A stretch of DNA of 36,218 bases, from NCBI GenBank assembly GCA_945897515.1, contig CAMDFO010000043.1, positions 1 to 36,218 of the forward strand, written 5' to 3'. The position numbers and the translations under genes were made by a program. This DNA is from Rhodoplanes serenus. GTDB taxonomy: Bacteria; Pseudomonadota; Alphaproteobacteria; Rhizobiales; Xanthobacteraceae. The notes under the pieces were generated by a model. It made no database searches, was not told the DNA's origin, and saw only the letters and a list, made by a program, of their open reading frames with translations. Below, in pieces: positions 19,034-27,451 of this stretch (position 1 is the first letter of the stretch; each line of letters opens with the position of its first letter).

Positions 19034-20020
19034 CTATTCGACCTTCAGCCCCAGCTTCTCGATCAGCACCTTGAACTTCAGGTAATCCTTGTCCAGGAAT
19101 GCCGCGAGCTCCGCCGGCGTGCTCGACTGCGCCTCGAAGCCGCGCGCGTCGAGCGTCTTCCTGTAGTCCGGATCGGCGACCACCTTGGCGATGTCGGCAT
19201 GCAGCTTGTCGATGATCGGCTTTGGCGTGGCGGCAGGCACCAGCACCGCGAACCAGAGGCTGACATCGACGCCGGGCACGCCGGCCTCGGCGAAGGTCGG
19301 AACGTCGGGCAGGCTGTCGATCCGCTTGGGGGAGGTGACGGCGAGGCCGCGCACGGTTCCGCCTTTGACATGCGGAACCGCCGTCGAAGTGCCGACGAAG
19401 AACATTCCGACGTCGCCCGCGATCAGCGCGGTGATCGCCTGGGCCGACGAGCCGCGGTACGGAACGTGGATGAGCTTGATTCCGGCGACCGAATTGAACA
19501 GCTCGGCTCCCAGATGCGGCGCGCTGCCGATGCCGATCGAGGCGAAGTTCAGCTTGCCGGGCTCCTGCTTGGCCAGCGCTATGAACTCCTTGACGTCTTT
19601 CGCCGGAAGCTTCGGGCTGGCAATCATGATCTGATAGCCGACCGCCATCATCGACACCGGCGCGAGATCGCGCTTCCAGTCGTAAGGCACCTTCTTGTGC
19701 AGCGACGCGGCGACCGTGGTCGGGCCGTCGGTGCCGAGATAGAGCGTGTAGCCGTCGGGGTCGGAGCGCGCCGCGAATTCCGTACCGATCAGGCCGCCGG
19801 CGCCCGGCTTGTTTTCGATCACGACCTGCTGGCCCCACAGCTTGGACAGCTTGTCCCCCAGCAGGCGCGCCAGCAGGTCGCCGCTGCCGCCGGCCGCGTA
19901 GGGCACGACGAACCGGACGGGACGCGACGGGAAGTCCTGGGCCTGCGCGCTTGCGAGCGGTGCAAACGCGGCTATCGCCAGCGCGATCGCTACCGCAAAG
20001 CGTGCCGAGAGGATTGCCAT
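19034..20020 (-). CDS. Bug/TctC-family periplasmic substrate-binding protein
   Basis: A 328-residue exported binding protein. The signal peptide (about 1-26, ending AQA) is followed by FPSRPVRFVVPYAAGGSGDLLARLL, NKPGAGGLIGTEFAA, DPDGYTLYLG, HVPYRGSSAQAITALIAGDVGM and LPDVPTFAEAGVPG, all classical Bug features. Start at 20020 because GGAGA stands 6 bases before the ATG; the longer frame reaches into the upstream gene. It follows the maleate-isomerase-like gene after 44 bases and precedes mutB by about 106. The likely ligand is an organic acid handled by that enzyme (for example maleate or a substituted malonate), which is inference from linkage. No membrane subunits are nearby. Confidence 0.9.
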   Translation of the reverse strand: MAILSARFAVAIALAIAAFAPLASAQAQDFPSRPVRFVVPYAAGGSGDLLARLLGDKLSKLWGQQVVIENKPGAGGLIGTEFAARSDPDGYTLYLGTDGPTTVAASLHKKVPYDWKRDLAPVSMMAVGYQIMIASPKLPAKDVKEFIALAKQEPGKLNFASIGIGSAPHLGAELFNSVAGIKLIHVPYRGSSAQAITALIAGDVGMFFVGTSTAVPHVKGGTVRGLAVTSPKRIDSLPDVPTFAEAGVPGVDVSLWFAVLVPAATPKPIIDKLHADIAKVVADPDYRKTLDARGFEAQSSTPAELAAFLDKDYLKFKVLIEKLGLKVE

Positions 20021-20064
20021 TGTCGTCTCCGATGCCATCGCCCGTCTGGGCAGCATATTCCTTT

Positions 20065-20808
20065 TCAGGCGCTGAGGCTCGCCATCAGCCGGCCGTGACC
20101 CTGGATACGATCCGTGATGCCGACCGAACGGAACGCCTCCCAGTAGTCGGCGTGCGCGCCGGTCACCACCGGGATACCGAGCTCGCGCTCGATTAGCGGC
20201 GCGGCGTCGGCCCCGGCCCATTGATTGCACGGCAGGTAGATGCCGTCGGCGGACGGCGCGCGGCCGAACAGGCGCTTGGCCGCGGCAGCGATCTGCGCCG
20301 GCGTCACGTCCTGCAGCTTCTTGAACACGACATCCTCGGTGTGATCGGCGACGACGTTGAAGCCGCTCGCGGTCAGAAACGTCAAGGCCGACTGGTGCAG
20401 TTCCTGCGGATAGGGCGTCAGCACGGCCACGTTCCTGATGCCGAGATGTTCCAGCGCGCGGATTGCGGAGCGAATGCTGGTCGAGGCGGGCAGGCCGGTG
20501 GCGTCGGTGATCTGCTTCACCAGCTCTTCCTCAAAACCCTTGCCGCGCGTCGTCACCACCGGCATTCCGCAATGCAAGATGAAGTCGACATCGCGCGACG
20601 ACAGATACTTCGCCGACGACACCAGCGGGTCGAGCACAGCCTGCTTGAAATTCTCCGGGCTCCAGTGTTCGACGTTGGAGGTGATGGCGCAAAGCGAAAC
20701 GCCGTCGGGCGCGACCTTGTAGAAGTCGTAGGCCGCGGTTTCGATCACGGTCGGGCTTAGCATGCCGATGCGCTTGCGCCAGCCGAAGGGTTGTTCGGAA
20801 GAGGCCAT
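20065..20808 (-). CDS. Maleate isomerase / arylmalonate decarboxylase-like enzyme
   Basis: A 247-residue member of the Asp/Glu racemase superfamily, closest in pattern to maleate cis-trans isomerase. Two active-site cysteines are in place: Cys80 (FILHCGMPV) and Cys194 (YLPCNQWAG), near the Cys76/Cys194 pair of the studied maleate isomerase. It also has GMLSPTVIETAAYDF (15-29) and NVAVLTPYPQELHQSA (126-141). It may isomerise maleate to fumarate or act on a related dicarboxylate; arylmalonate decarboxylases have only the second cysteine, which argues for the isomerase side. The gene sits between the two mutase subunit genes, 61 bases after mutA, and is paired with the downstream Bug protein. 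Confidence 0.82.
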   Translation of the reverse strand: MASSEQPFGWRKRIGMLSPTVIETAAYDFYKVAPDGVSLCAITSNVEHWSPENFKQAVLDPLVSSAKYLSSRDVDFILHCGMPVVTTRGKGFEEELVKQITDATGLPASTSIRSAIRALEHLGIRNVAVLTPYPQELHQSALTFLTASGFNVVADHTEDVVFKKLQDVTPAQIAAAAKRLFGRAPSADGIYLPCNQWAGADAAPLIERELGIPVVTGAHADYWEAFRSVGITDRIQGHGRLMASLSA

Positions 20809-20869
20809 CGTGGATCAGGTCCTTGCCTTGGAGGATCTTGCAGTCGATGTCAGTTTGAGGCTTGAACCC

Positions 20870-22738
20870 CTAGCTGGCAATGCGTGCGTACAGCGCCTGC
20901 AATGCGGCGAGCGCATCGCAGCCTGCAAAAATGAAGGCTTCGACGCCCGCGGCTTTCAGGGTTTCCTGCTCTTTCGGCCGTCCGGCAAGCACGACCTGTC
21001 GTGCGCCCGCAGCGGTGAGCGCTTTCGCCGCATCGGCGGCCTCGCGCGCATAAACCTCGTCCGACGAGCACAGGCAGGCAAGCTTCGCGCCGGATGACTT
21101 GAACGCCGCGACCATGTCGTCGTGGCTTTTGAACCCGTCGTTGGTCACCGCCTCGATGCCGCCGGCCTCGAAGAAATTCCGGGCAAAGGTCGCCCGCGCG
21201 GTGAAGTCGGCAACCGCGCCGAGATTGGCAAGAAAGATTTTCGGTCCGGTCCCGGTCGCCTCGCGAATGCGGTCGGAGGTATCGCGCAGGCGCTCGAACC
21301 GCTCAGCGAGACGGATGCGCGGCAGCGGCGGGAAGCTGATGGCGAAAGGCGGGGCCGACGCAGGCGCCTGCGGCTTCACGTCGAGCACATTCACCGGCGT
21401 CTCGGCTAGATGGGGGTAGTCGCTGGTGCCAGTCAGCACATCCTTGCGCCGCGCAACCGCCGCTTCGCGCTCGGCGCGCACCGCAGCCACCTTGGTCTGA
21501 ATTAGGCCCGCTTCGAGCGCGGCCGGTGCGCCGCCCACCGCTTCGATCTCCTGGAACAGCTTCCAGGCGGCTGCGCTCAGCTTCTCGGTCAGATCTTCGA
21601 TGCCGCCCGCGCCCGCCGCGGGATCGGCGACCTTGGCCAGATTGGATTCCTCCAGCAGCAGAAGCTGGGTGTTGCGAGCAATGCGGCGCGCGAAGCGGTC
21701 CGGCAGACCGAGCGCCGCGGTGAACGGCAGCACTGTCACGGCATCGGCGCCGCCGAGCCCCGCCGAGAACGCCGCGATGGTGGTGCGCAGCATGTTCACG
21801 AACGGGTCGCGCTTCGTCATCATCCGCCAGGCGGTTTCGGCCGAAACATGGGCGGGCTTCGGCGCGAGGCCGCACGCCTCTTCGATCCGGGCCCATAGCT
21901 TTCGAAGGCTGCGGAACTTGGCGATGGTGAGGAACTGGTCGGCATCGGCGGACAGCCGGAAATAGATCATGCCGCGCGCGGTATCGAGCGGCACGCCGCT
22001 CGCCTCAATCGCGCGCAGGTAGGCGGTCGCGCTCGCAATCACGAAAGCCAGTTCCTGGGCCTCCGAGCCGCCGGCATTGTGGACGATGCGTCCATCGGCG
22101 ACCGCGAACGGCCCGCGAAATCCTTGTCCGGCAAGCTCGCCAACGAGGGCGGCGAAGGTCGGTGCGAGATCGCTCCAGGGCTTGTCGCTTCCCCCGGCCG
22201 CGGCGATCCCGCCGATCGGATTGATGCTGCCGCGCATTTCGACGGAGCCCGGCGCGATCTCGCGCCCCTTCACCAGCGCGGCGAAATGCCGGACGATGCC
22301 CCTGGTTTCCGGGCTGACGTTGAAATCGATGGTGATGCCGGCGTCGAGATGAACGCCGTCGAGCACGCGGCTCAGGGTTTCCGCCGATCCGTCGAGCCCA
22401 TAGCCGCTGGCGTTGAGCGAGCCGGCAAACACCAGCACGAGCCCGGTCGCACCATTCTCCAGATCATGCAGGGCCTGCGCATTGGCGGCCGCCGGATCGG
22501 GATGATCGACCCGTTGCATCAACGTCCAGGCGGCGCCGGGCGCGCGTCCGATCACCGGGCGGGCGCTGGACGCACGGCCGTACAGCGGCTCGATCGGCAG
22601 CCCGTCATAGGTCCTGGAGATCAGCCGTTCGTAGGGGCGGTCCTTCAGCGCGGCTTTGACCAGCTTGAGCCAGTCCTCGCGCGATGCCGGCGGGAAATCG
22701 GCGGCAAACGATGGATTTTGGGTCACGTCATTGGTCAT
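20870..22738 (-). CDS. mutA: Methylmalonyl-CoA mutase, small (beta) subunit
   Basis: A 622-residue paralogue of the large subunit that supports the heterodimer. The barrel part includes ASREDWLKLVKAALKD, YDGLPIEPLYGR, WTLMQRVDHPDP and ARNTQLLLLEESNLAKVADPA. In the C-terminal domain the cobalamin motif is degenerate: the place of DxHxxG reads GFKSHDDMV, so B12 is not bound here, as is normal for this subunit. Start at MTNDVTQ (22738); the frame continues 16 codons further without support. It is first in the minus-strand series mutA - maleate isomerase - Bug - mutB, and divergent from the FGE-like gene 100 bases away. Confidence 0.92.
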   Translation of the reverse strand: MTNDVTQNPSFAADFPPASREDWLKLVKAALKDRPYERLISRTYDGLPIEPLYGRASSARPVIGRAPGAAWTLMQRVDHPDPAAANAQALHDLENGATGLVLVFAGSLNASGYGLDGSAETLSRVLDGVHLDAGITIDFNVSPETRGIVRHFAALVKGREIAPGSVEMRGSINPIGGIAAAGGSDKPWSDLAPTFAALVGELAGQGFRGPFAVADGRIVHNAGGSEAQELAFVIASATAYLRAIEASGVPLDTARGMIYFRLSADADQFLTIAKFRSLRKLWARIEEACGLAPKPAHVSAETAWRMMTKRDPFVNMLRTTIAAFSAGLGGADAVTVLPFTAALGLPDRFARRIARNTQLLLLEESNLAKVADPAAGAGGIEDLTEKLSAAAWKLFQEIEAVGGAPAALEAGLIQTKVAAVRAEREAAVARRKDVLTGTSDYPHLAETPVNVLDVKPQAPASAPPFAISFPPLPRIRLAERFERLRDTSDRIREATGTGPKIFLANLGAVADFTARATFARNFFEAGGIEAVTNDGFKSHDDMVAAFKSSGAKLACLCSSDEVYAREAADAAKALTAAGARQVVLAGRPKEQETLKAAGVEAFIFAGCDALAALQALYARIAS

Positions 22739-22838
22739 CGATGCAAATTGCCATGTACAGACATGACCAAGCAAATGACTGGCCAAGCCAATGCCAGACC
22801 TATTTCACCCCATCGGGCGCTGCGGCAGTATCTCCGGC

Positions 22839-23642
22839 ATGATCCGGATCGCCCTCCTCGCAGCGCTCGCCGCCGGCTGGCCGGCCGCTGCGGCAACGCA
22901 AGCGGCCGAGACGCCGCCGATGGTGCGCATTGCCGGCGGCACCTTCGTCATGGGCAACGACCGCGGGCTGGCGGACGAGCGGCCGCCACATCCGGTGACG
23001 CTGAAATCGTTCTGGATCGATCCGCACGCCGTGACCCATGCGCAGTTCGCCGCATTCCTGCAGCGGCTCGGCGGAACGTCCAATGCACGCGGCCAGCACC
23101 TGTTCGACTGGGATGACCGCGACGCGCGGCTCCGCAAGGTCGAGGGACGCTGGCGCGCCGATCCCGGCTTCGAGCGGCATCCCGCCAACGAGATGAGTTG
23201 GTACGGCGCGCGCGATTATTGCGCGTCGCTCGGAAAGCGTCTGCCGACCGAGGCCGAGCGCGAGTTCGCCGCGCGCGGACCGGAGGGCCGGACCTATCCC
23301 TGGGGCGAGGCGCCGCCCGATCCGACGCGCGCCCGCTACGGCGTGGGCTGGGTTGCGACCGTTCCGGTCGGCTCGCTGCCGGCGGGCGCAACGCCGCAGC
23401 GCGTGTTCGACCTCGCCGGCAACGTGCACGAATGGACATCGAGTATCGCGCAGCCCTATCCGTACCGTGCCGAAGACGGCCGCGAGGACCTCGACCGGCT
23501 CGCCGATCGGGTGGTCCGCGGCGGTGCTGCCGATACCTCGCCGGATACACTGCGAAGCTCATGGCGCGGCGCCAGCGTGTCGCGCAACGCGCGCGCCGGT
23601 CACCACAACATCGGCTTCCGCTGCGTCCGGGATGCGGAATAG
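22839..23642 (+). CDS. Exported FGE/SUMF1-domain protein
   Basis: A 267-residue protein with a signal peptide (about 1-23, MIRIALLAALAAGWPAAAA). A full formylglycine-generating-enzyme-like domain follows: MVRIAGGTFVMGND, HPVTLKSFWIDPHAVTHAQFAAFL, PANEMSWYGARDYCASLGKRLPTEAE, YPWGEAPP, FDLAGNVHEWT, VVRGGA and NIGFRCVRD. The two copper-binding cysteines of true FGE, in the stretch before GFRC, are missing (SVSRNARAGHHNIGFRC), so it is unlikely to modify sulfatases. It may be a binding or structural member of the family. I start at 22839 because the signal peptide begins there. It is divergent from mutA. A Bug gene follows 88 bases downstream on the same strand. Confidence 0.82.
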   Translation: MIRIALLAALAAGWPAAAATQAAETPPMVRIAGGTFVMGNDRGLADERPPHPVTLKSFWIDPHAVTHAQFAAFLQRLGGTSNARGQHLFDWDDRDARLRKVEGRWRADPGFERHPANEMSWYGARDYCASLGKRLPTEAEREFAARGPEGRTYPWGEAPPDPTRARYGVGWVATVPVGSLPAGATPQRVFDLAGNVHEWTSSIAQPYPYRAEDGREDLDRLADRVVRGGAADTSPDTLRSSWRGASVSRNARAGHHNIGFRCVRDAE

Positions 23643-23730
23643 CCAGGCCGTCCTGCGCGACGTTTGGGTTCTGGCCAGGAGCCCAAGCCTTGATAGGATC
23701 GACCACGGCCAAGTCTGGAGGAGCGGATCA

Positions 23731-24762
23731 ATGCGGGTGCAATCGGTTTTCGTGGCGGTGATCGCGGCCGCAATCCACGTCACGCTGCTGTCCGCCAGGG
23801 CGAACGCTGACCCGGTCGCCGACTTCTACGCCGGCAAGTCGATCCGGATGATCATCGGCTATGGCGCGGGCGGCGGCTACGACCTCTACGCCCGCTTTGC
23901 CGCGGAGTTTCTCCGCAAGCACATTCCCGGCAATCCGAACATCGTCCCGCAGAACATGCCGGGCGCCGGCAGCCTCAAGGCCATCCAGTACCTCTATTCC
24001 GTCGCGCCGAAGGACGGCACGGTGTTCGGCGTGGTCGATCAGTCGCTGGTGCTCAACACCGCTGCCAGCACGGAAAAGATCGACGTCAGCATGTTCAACT
24101 ATCTGGGCCGCCTCAACCGGAATATCGACGTCGGAGCGGGTTTGCCGGGCCGCGGCTTCCAGAATTTTGCCGATGCGCGCCAGAAGGAGATCAAGGTCGG
24201 CGTCAGCCTGGAGGCGTCGACCGCGGTGCTTTTGCCCGCGTCGCTCAAGGAGTACGGCGGCGCGCAATTTCGGCTCATCCGCGGCTACACGGGTTCGGCC
24301 GAGATCATGCTTGCGCTGCAGCGCGGCGAAGTCGACCTGGTTGGCGGCGTCGGCCTGCCGCTTCTGCTGGTGCGCAATCCCGACTGGATTCTGCAGGGCA
24401 AGGCCGTGATCCTCTACCAGAACGCGCTGGAGCGGCATCCGATGCTGCCGAACGTGCCGACGCTACCGGAGTTGGGGCTGACGCCGGAGGGCGTTACGTT
24501 TCTCCGCGCGGTCGCGAGCACCGCGGAAATCGGGCGTTCGATCCTGACGACGCCCGGCGTGCCGCCGGAGCGCCTCGCCGCGCTGCGCAAGGCGTTCCAG
24601 GCCATGGTGGCGGACCCGGAATATCTCGCTGCCGCAAAACAGCGAAACATCGAGGTGTCGCCCGCCAGCGGCGAGCGGATCGACGAGATCGTGCGCGAGA
24701 CCTCGCGATTGCCTCAGGCCGTCATCGACAAGGTGAACGCGCTGGCGAAGGCGGGGCGGTAA
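23731..24762 (+). CDS. Bug/TctC-family periplasmic substrate-binding protein
   Basis: A 343-residue protein with an excellent ribosome binding site (ggaggag, 7 bases before the ATG) and a signal peptide (about 1-26, ANA). It carries PVADFYAGKSIRMIIGYGAGGGYDLYARFAAEFLRKHIPGNP, NMPGAGSLKA and YSVAPKDGT, the DFYKGK-type subgroup also represented by the gene at 6625-7647. It is the fourth orphan binding protein in the window; no TctA/TctB permease is nearby. It follows the FGE-like gene and ends before a large palindrome that separates it from the convergent dienelactone hydrolase. The ligand is unknown. Confidence 0.87.
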   Translation: MRVQSVFVAVIAAAIHVTLLSARANADPVADFYAGKSIRMIIGYGAGGGYDLYARFAAEFLRKHIPGNPNIVPQNMPGAGSLKAIQYLYSVAPKDGTVFGVVDQSLVLNTAASTEKIDVSMFNYLGRLNRNIDVGAGLPGRGFQNFADARQKEIKVGVSLEASTAVLLPASLKEYGGAQFRLIRGYTGSAEIMLALQRGEVDLVGGVGLPLLLVRNPDWILQGKAVILYQNALERHPMLPNVPTLPELGLTPEGVTFLRAVASTAEIGRSILTTPGVPPERLAALRKAFQAMVADPEYLAAAKQRNIEVSPASGERIDEIVRETSRLPQAVIDKVNALAKAGR

Positions 24763-24819
24763 CCGCTAGAGCCCGATCCGTGGATACTGAATCACGCGCT
24801 GCCCGCTCTTCTTTTGTTG

Positions 24820-24866
24820 GGCATGATCTTTTCGGAAAACCGGCTTCCACTTTTCCGGATCATGCC
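24820..24866. repeat. Palindromic intergenic element / bidirectional terminator
   Basis: Outer stem ggcatgatc (24820-24828) with gatcatgcc (24858-24866), and inner stem cggaaaa (24833-24839) with ttttccg (24851-24857), separated by a 4-base bulge on one side. The loop is ccggcttccac. It ends exactly at the stop codon of the dienelactone hydrolase and lies between two convergent genes. The sequence type (GCATGATC...GGAAAA...TTTTCC...GATCATGC) is one I know as highly repeated in Bradyrhizobium-like genomes; only one copy is in this window. Confidence 0.8.
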
Positions 24867-25597
24867 TAAGCCACGCTGGTCTCGCTGCGGCGCGACGGAT
24901 CGAGCTGTGCCCGGAACAGGGCAAACGTCCGCTGGTCGGCCTGGGCGGTGGCTGCCGCGTTGTAGTGGGCGGGCCGGACATGGTTTGCGAACGCATGAAC
25001 CGCATCCGGATAGACGTGCCATTTCACATGCGGGTTGCCGGAAACCGCGGGAATAATTTGCGCCAGCACCTCCGGAGGCGTGGTGTGATCACGCTCGCCG
25101 AAATGCAGCAGGAGCGGACGGTCGATTGCCTTGGCGTCGTCCAGGTAGCCATGGATGCGGGTGCCGTAGTAGCCCACCGCGGCGTCGGCGTCGGTACGGG
25201 CTGACGCCAGATAGGCCATCGTCCCGCCGAGACAGAATCCGACCACGCCCACCCGGCCGTTGCATTCCGGCCGGCCGCGGAGGGTCGAGACCGCCGCCTG
25301 CACATCCTTGATGCCCAGTTCGTAGTCGAAATCGTGGTCGTGATGGTGACGGCCCTGCTTGTGACCGGCCTGATCATAGGCCAGCACGATGCCGGGCTTG
25401 ATGCGCGAAAAAATATCGAGGACCAGAACCGCAAACCCTTCGCCGGCATAGCGTGCGGCCGTTTCGCTGAGCGACTGGGTGATGCCGTAGATTTCCGGGA
25501 TCATGACCAGTCCCGGGGCCGGAGACACGGTCGCGCGATAGAGATGACCGTCCAGGACGTGACTATCGAAGGATTTGACTGCGATACGCTCAAACAT
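24866..25597 (-). CDS. Dienelactone hydrolase family protein
   Basis: A 243-residue alpha/beta hydrolase. Counting from the ATG at 25597 the catalytic set falls one position before the Pseudomonas enzyme: Glu35 (IPEIYG), Cys122 (GFCLGG), Asp170 (GERDHTTP) and His201 (PDAVHAF). This agreement and a GGTGA site support 25597 over the in-frame ATG at 25618. Dienelactone hydrolases open dienelactone to maleylacetate in chlorocatechol breakdown, but many relatives have other substrates. A His/Asp-rich loop (GRHHHDHDFDYE, 82-93) is unusual and could bind metal. It is 77 bases downstream of folK on the same strand and ends at a palindromic element. Confidence 0.88.
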   Translation of the reverse strand: MFERIAVKSFDSHVLDGHLYRATVSPAPGLVMIPEIYGITQSLSETAARYAGEGFAVLVLDIFSRIKPGIVLAYDQAGHKQGRHHHDHDFDYELGIKDVQAAVSTLRGRPECNGRVGVVGFCLGGTMAYLASARTDADAAVGYYGTRIHGYLDDAKAIDRPLLLHFGERDHTTPPEVLAQIIPAVSGNPHVKWHVYPDAVHAFANHVRPAHYNAAATAQADQRTFALFRAQLDPSRRSETSVA

Positions 25598-25674
25598 TCG
25601 TTCGTCACCCGCTGTCATGACACAGACACCCCGCAGGTTGTGGCGGGCATGCCGGACGATACCACAATCGGCGT

Positions 25675-26163
25675 TCAGCGCGGCGGCAGCTTCTCGATGC
25701 CGGACCGGTCGAGCCCGGCGAGCGCGTCGTCGACGCGGATACCGGCGATGATCCGCTCGCCTGCGATCTCGGCCAGTGGCACCAGCACGAAAGCTCGCTC
25801 GAACAGGCGAGGGTGCGGCAACGTCAATTCGGGCGCGGCGACCGCTAGATCGTCATAGGCGATGAGGTCGATATCGAGTGCGCGCGGTCCCCATCGCCGT
25901 TCCTGCGACCGATTGCGGCCGAAGGCGCGCTCGACGCTCTGGGCGTGCGCCAGCAGGGCCTGCGGCGGCAGCACGGTCGAGACGGCGATGCAGCAATTGA
26001 CAAATGCTGGCTGGTCCTCGACGCCCCAGGGCGGCGTCCGATAATCCGAGGAGCGCGCCAGCAACCGCACTTTCGGTCCGTCGGCGAATGCCGCAATGGC
26101 CCGATCGAGCGTCTCGCGGACGTCGCCGACGTTTCCGCCGAACGCAATCAGGGCCTCAGCCAT
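25675..26163 (-). CDS. folK: Hydroxymethyldihydropteridine pyrophosphokinase (HPPK)
   Basis: A 162-residue enzyme transferring pyrophosphate from ATP to 6-hydroxymethyl-7,8-dihydropterin in folate synthesis. Motifs: AFGGNVGD (near the start), PPWGVEDQPAFVNCC (pterin contact) and the signature RRWGPRALDIDLIAYDD, then LPHPRLFERAFVL. The start at 26163 overlaps the end of folB by 8 bases; the track to 26241 would run deep into folB and is not needed. It is the third gene of folP-folB-folK. Length is typical of the monofunctional enzyme. Confidence 0.95.
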   Translation of the reverse strand: MAEALIAFGGNVGDVRETLDRAIAAFADGPKVRLLARSSDYRTPPWGVEDQPAFVNCCIAVSTVLPPQALLAHAQSVERAFGRNRSQERRWGPRALDIDLIAYDDLAVAAPELTLPHPRLFERAFVLVPLAEIAGERIIAGIRVDDALAGLDRSGIEKLPPR

Positions 26164-26539
26164 GACGGCGGCGCAGGATCGAGACGCCGACGTCGTCGAA
26201 GGTCGCGGCGACCGGGGCGTGCGGCTTATGTACGGTGACACGCACAGCCGACACCTTGGAGAATTGGCCGAGGATGGCGTCGGCGACGGCGCCGGCCGCG
26301 GCTTCGACCAGCCGGAAGCGCCGGGCGCAGAACGTTGTGCTCGTCACCTCCACCACCTGATCGTAGCCGACGGTGTCGGCGAGCTTGTCCGAGCGCGAGG
26401 CTCCGGTCAGATCGATGTCGAGCACAAGATCGAGCTTGAAGGTCTGGCCGACCTTGGCCTCGTGCTCCATCACGCCGTGATAGGCGTGCAGCGCAAGCCC
26501 GGTCACGAACACATAATCGGATGTTTTTTGGTCGGTCAT
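26156..26539 (-). CDS. folB: Dihydroneopterin aldolase
   Basis: A 127-residue enzyme cleaving dihydroneopterin to hydroxymethyldihydropterin and glycolaldehyde. Visible are YVFVTGLALHAYHGVMEHEAKVGQTF with the conserved catalytic glutamate, TVGYDQVVEV with the tyrosine, RLVEAAAGAVADAIL, and VTVHKPHAP with the catalytic lysine. It overlaps folP by 4 bases (ATGA) and folK by 8 bases, so the three proteins are translated together. Normal length. Confidence 0.94.
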   Translation of the reverse strand: MTDQKTSDYVFVTGLALHAYHGVMEHEAKVGQTFKLDLVLDIDLTGASRSDKLADTVGYDQVVEVTSTTFCARRFRLVEAAAGAVADAILGQFSKVSAVRVTVHKPHAPVAATFDDVGVSILRRRHG

Positions 26540-27393
26540 CGTGCGCTCCGGATTGCGGCGGCGACCCGCAGCGCCTGCACGGTTTCGGCAACATCATGGG
26601 CGCGGATGATGGCGGCGCCGCGCTCGACCGCCAGAACATGGGCGGCAAGCGAGCCGGGGAGGCGTTCTCCAGGCTGCGTCGGCACAACAGTATTTATGAA
26701 ACGCTTGCGCGAGGCACCGACCAGCAGCGGCAGGCCGAAGTGGTGCCACGCATCCAGCCGGGCGAGCGCGATGATGCTCTGCTCCGGCGTCTTGCCGAAG
26801 CCGATGCCGGGATCGAGGACGATCTTGTCGCGGGCGATGCCGGCCTTGGCCGCAATGTCGAGCGAGCGCGCAAAGAAGGCGGTCACATCCGCAACGATGT
26901 CGATCGAAGGGTCGGCCGACTCGCGGTTGTGCATGATGACGATCGGCACGCTGTAGTCGGCGGCGACCCGCGCCATGTCCGAATCGCGCTGCAGGCCCCA
27001 TACGTCGTTCATGATGCTGGCGCCCTGATCGAGGGCCCAGGCTGCGACCCTGGCTTTGATCGTATCGATGGACACCGGAAGTCCCGTCGCCACGACCGCC
27101 GGCAGAACCGGCCTGAGGCGGGCCATCTCGTCTTCGAGCGAGACCGGCGTCGCGCCGGTGTAAGGCCGTGTCGACTCCGCACCGACGTCGAGAATGTCGG
27201 CGCCGCCCTCGACCATGCGCCGGGCGTGGTCAATGGCGATGTCCGGCTGCTGGAATTGTCCGCCGTCGGAGAAAGAATCCGGCGTGACATTGAGAATACC
27301 CATCACCAGCGGCCGTTTTTCCGCAAGCAGCCCGCCGAGCACGCCGGATGCGGCGCCGTCGGACGCGGGATGGGAGTGGCCAGCCAAGCTCAT
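26536..27393 (-). CDS. folP: Dihydropteroate synthase
   Basis: A 285-residue enzyme joining p-aminobenzoate to dihydropterin pyrophosphate, the sulfonamide target. Signatures: VMGILNVTPDSFSDGG (pterin loop 1), DVGAESTRPYTGA (loop 2), SIDTIKA, NDVWGLQRD, MHNRES, LDPGIGFGKT and GASRKRFI. Loop 2 is longer than in E. coli: between STRP and VS there are six residues (YTGATP) where E. coli has four, next to the site where sulfonamide-tolerance changes are known. Whether this matters for drug binding cannot be said from sequence. It is first gene of the folate operon; no folE or folC is here. Confidence 0.95.
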   Translation of the reverse strand: MSLAGHSHPASDGAASGVLGGLLAEKRPLVMGILNVTPDSFSDGGQFQQPDIAIDHARRMVEGGADILDVGAESTRPYTGATPVSLEDEMARLRPVLPAVVATGLPVSIDTIKARVAAWALDQGASIMNDVWGLQRDSDMARVAADYSVPIVIMHNRESADPSIDIVADVTAFFARSLDIAAKAGIARDKIVLDPGIGFGKTPEQSIIALARLDAWHHFGLPLLVGASRKRFINTVVPTQPGERLPGSLAAHVLAVERGAAIIRAHDVAETVQALRVAAAIRSAR

Positions 27394-27451
27394 GCGGTCG
27401 AATTGCGCGCTGCATCACGCCAAGTCAAGCGGGTGACGACGCCGAGCCGTG

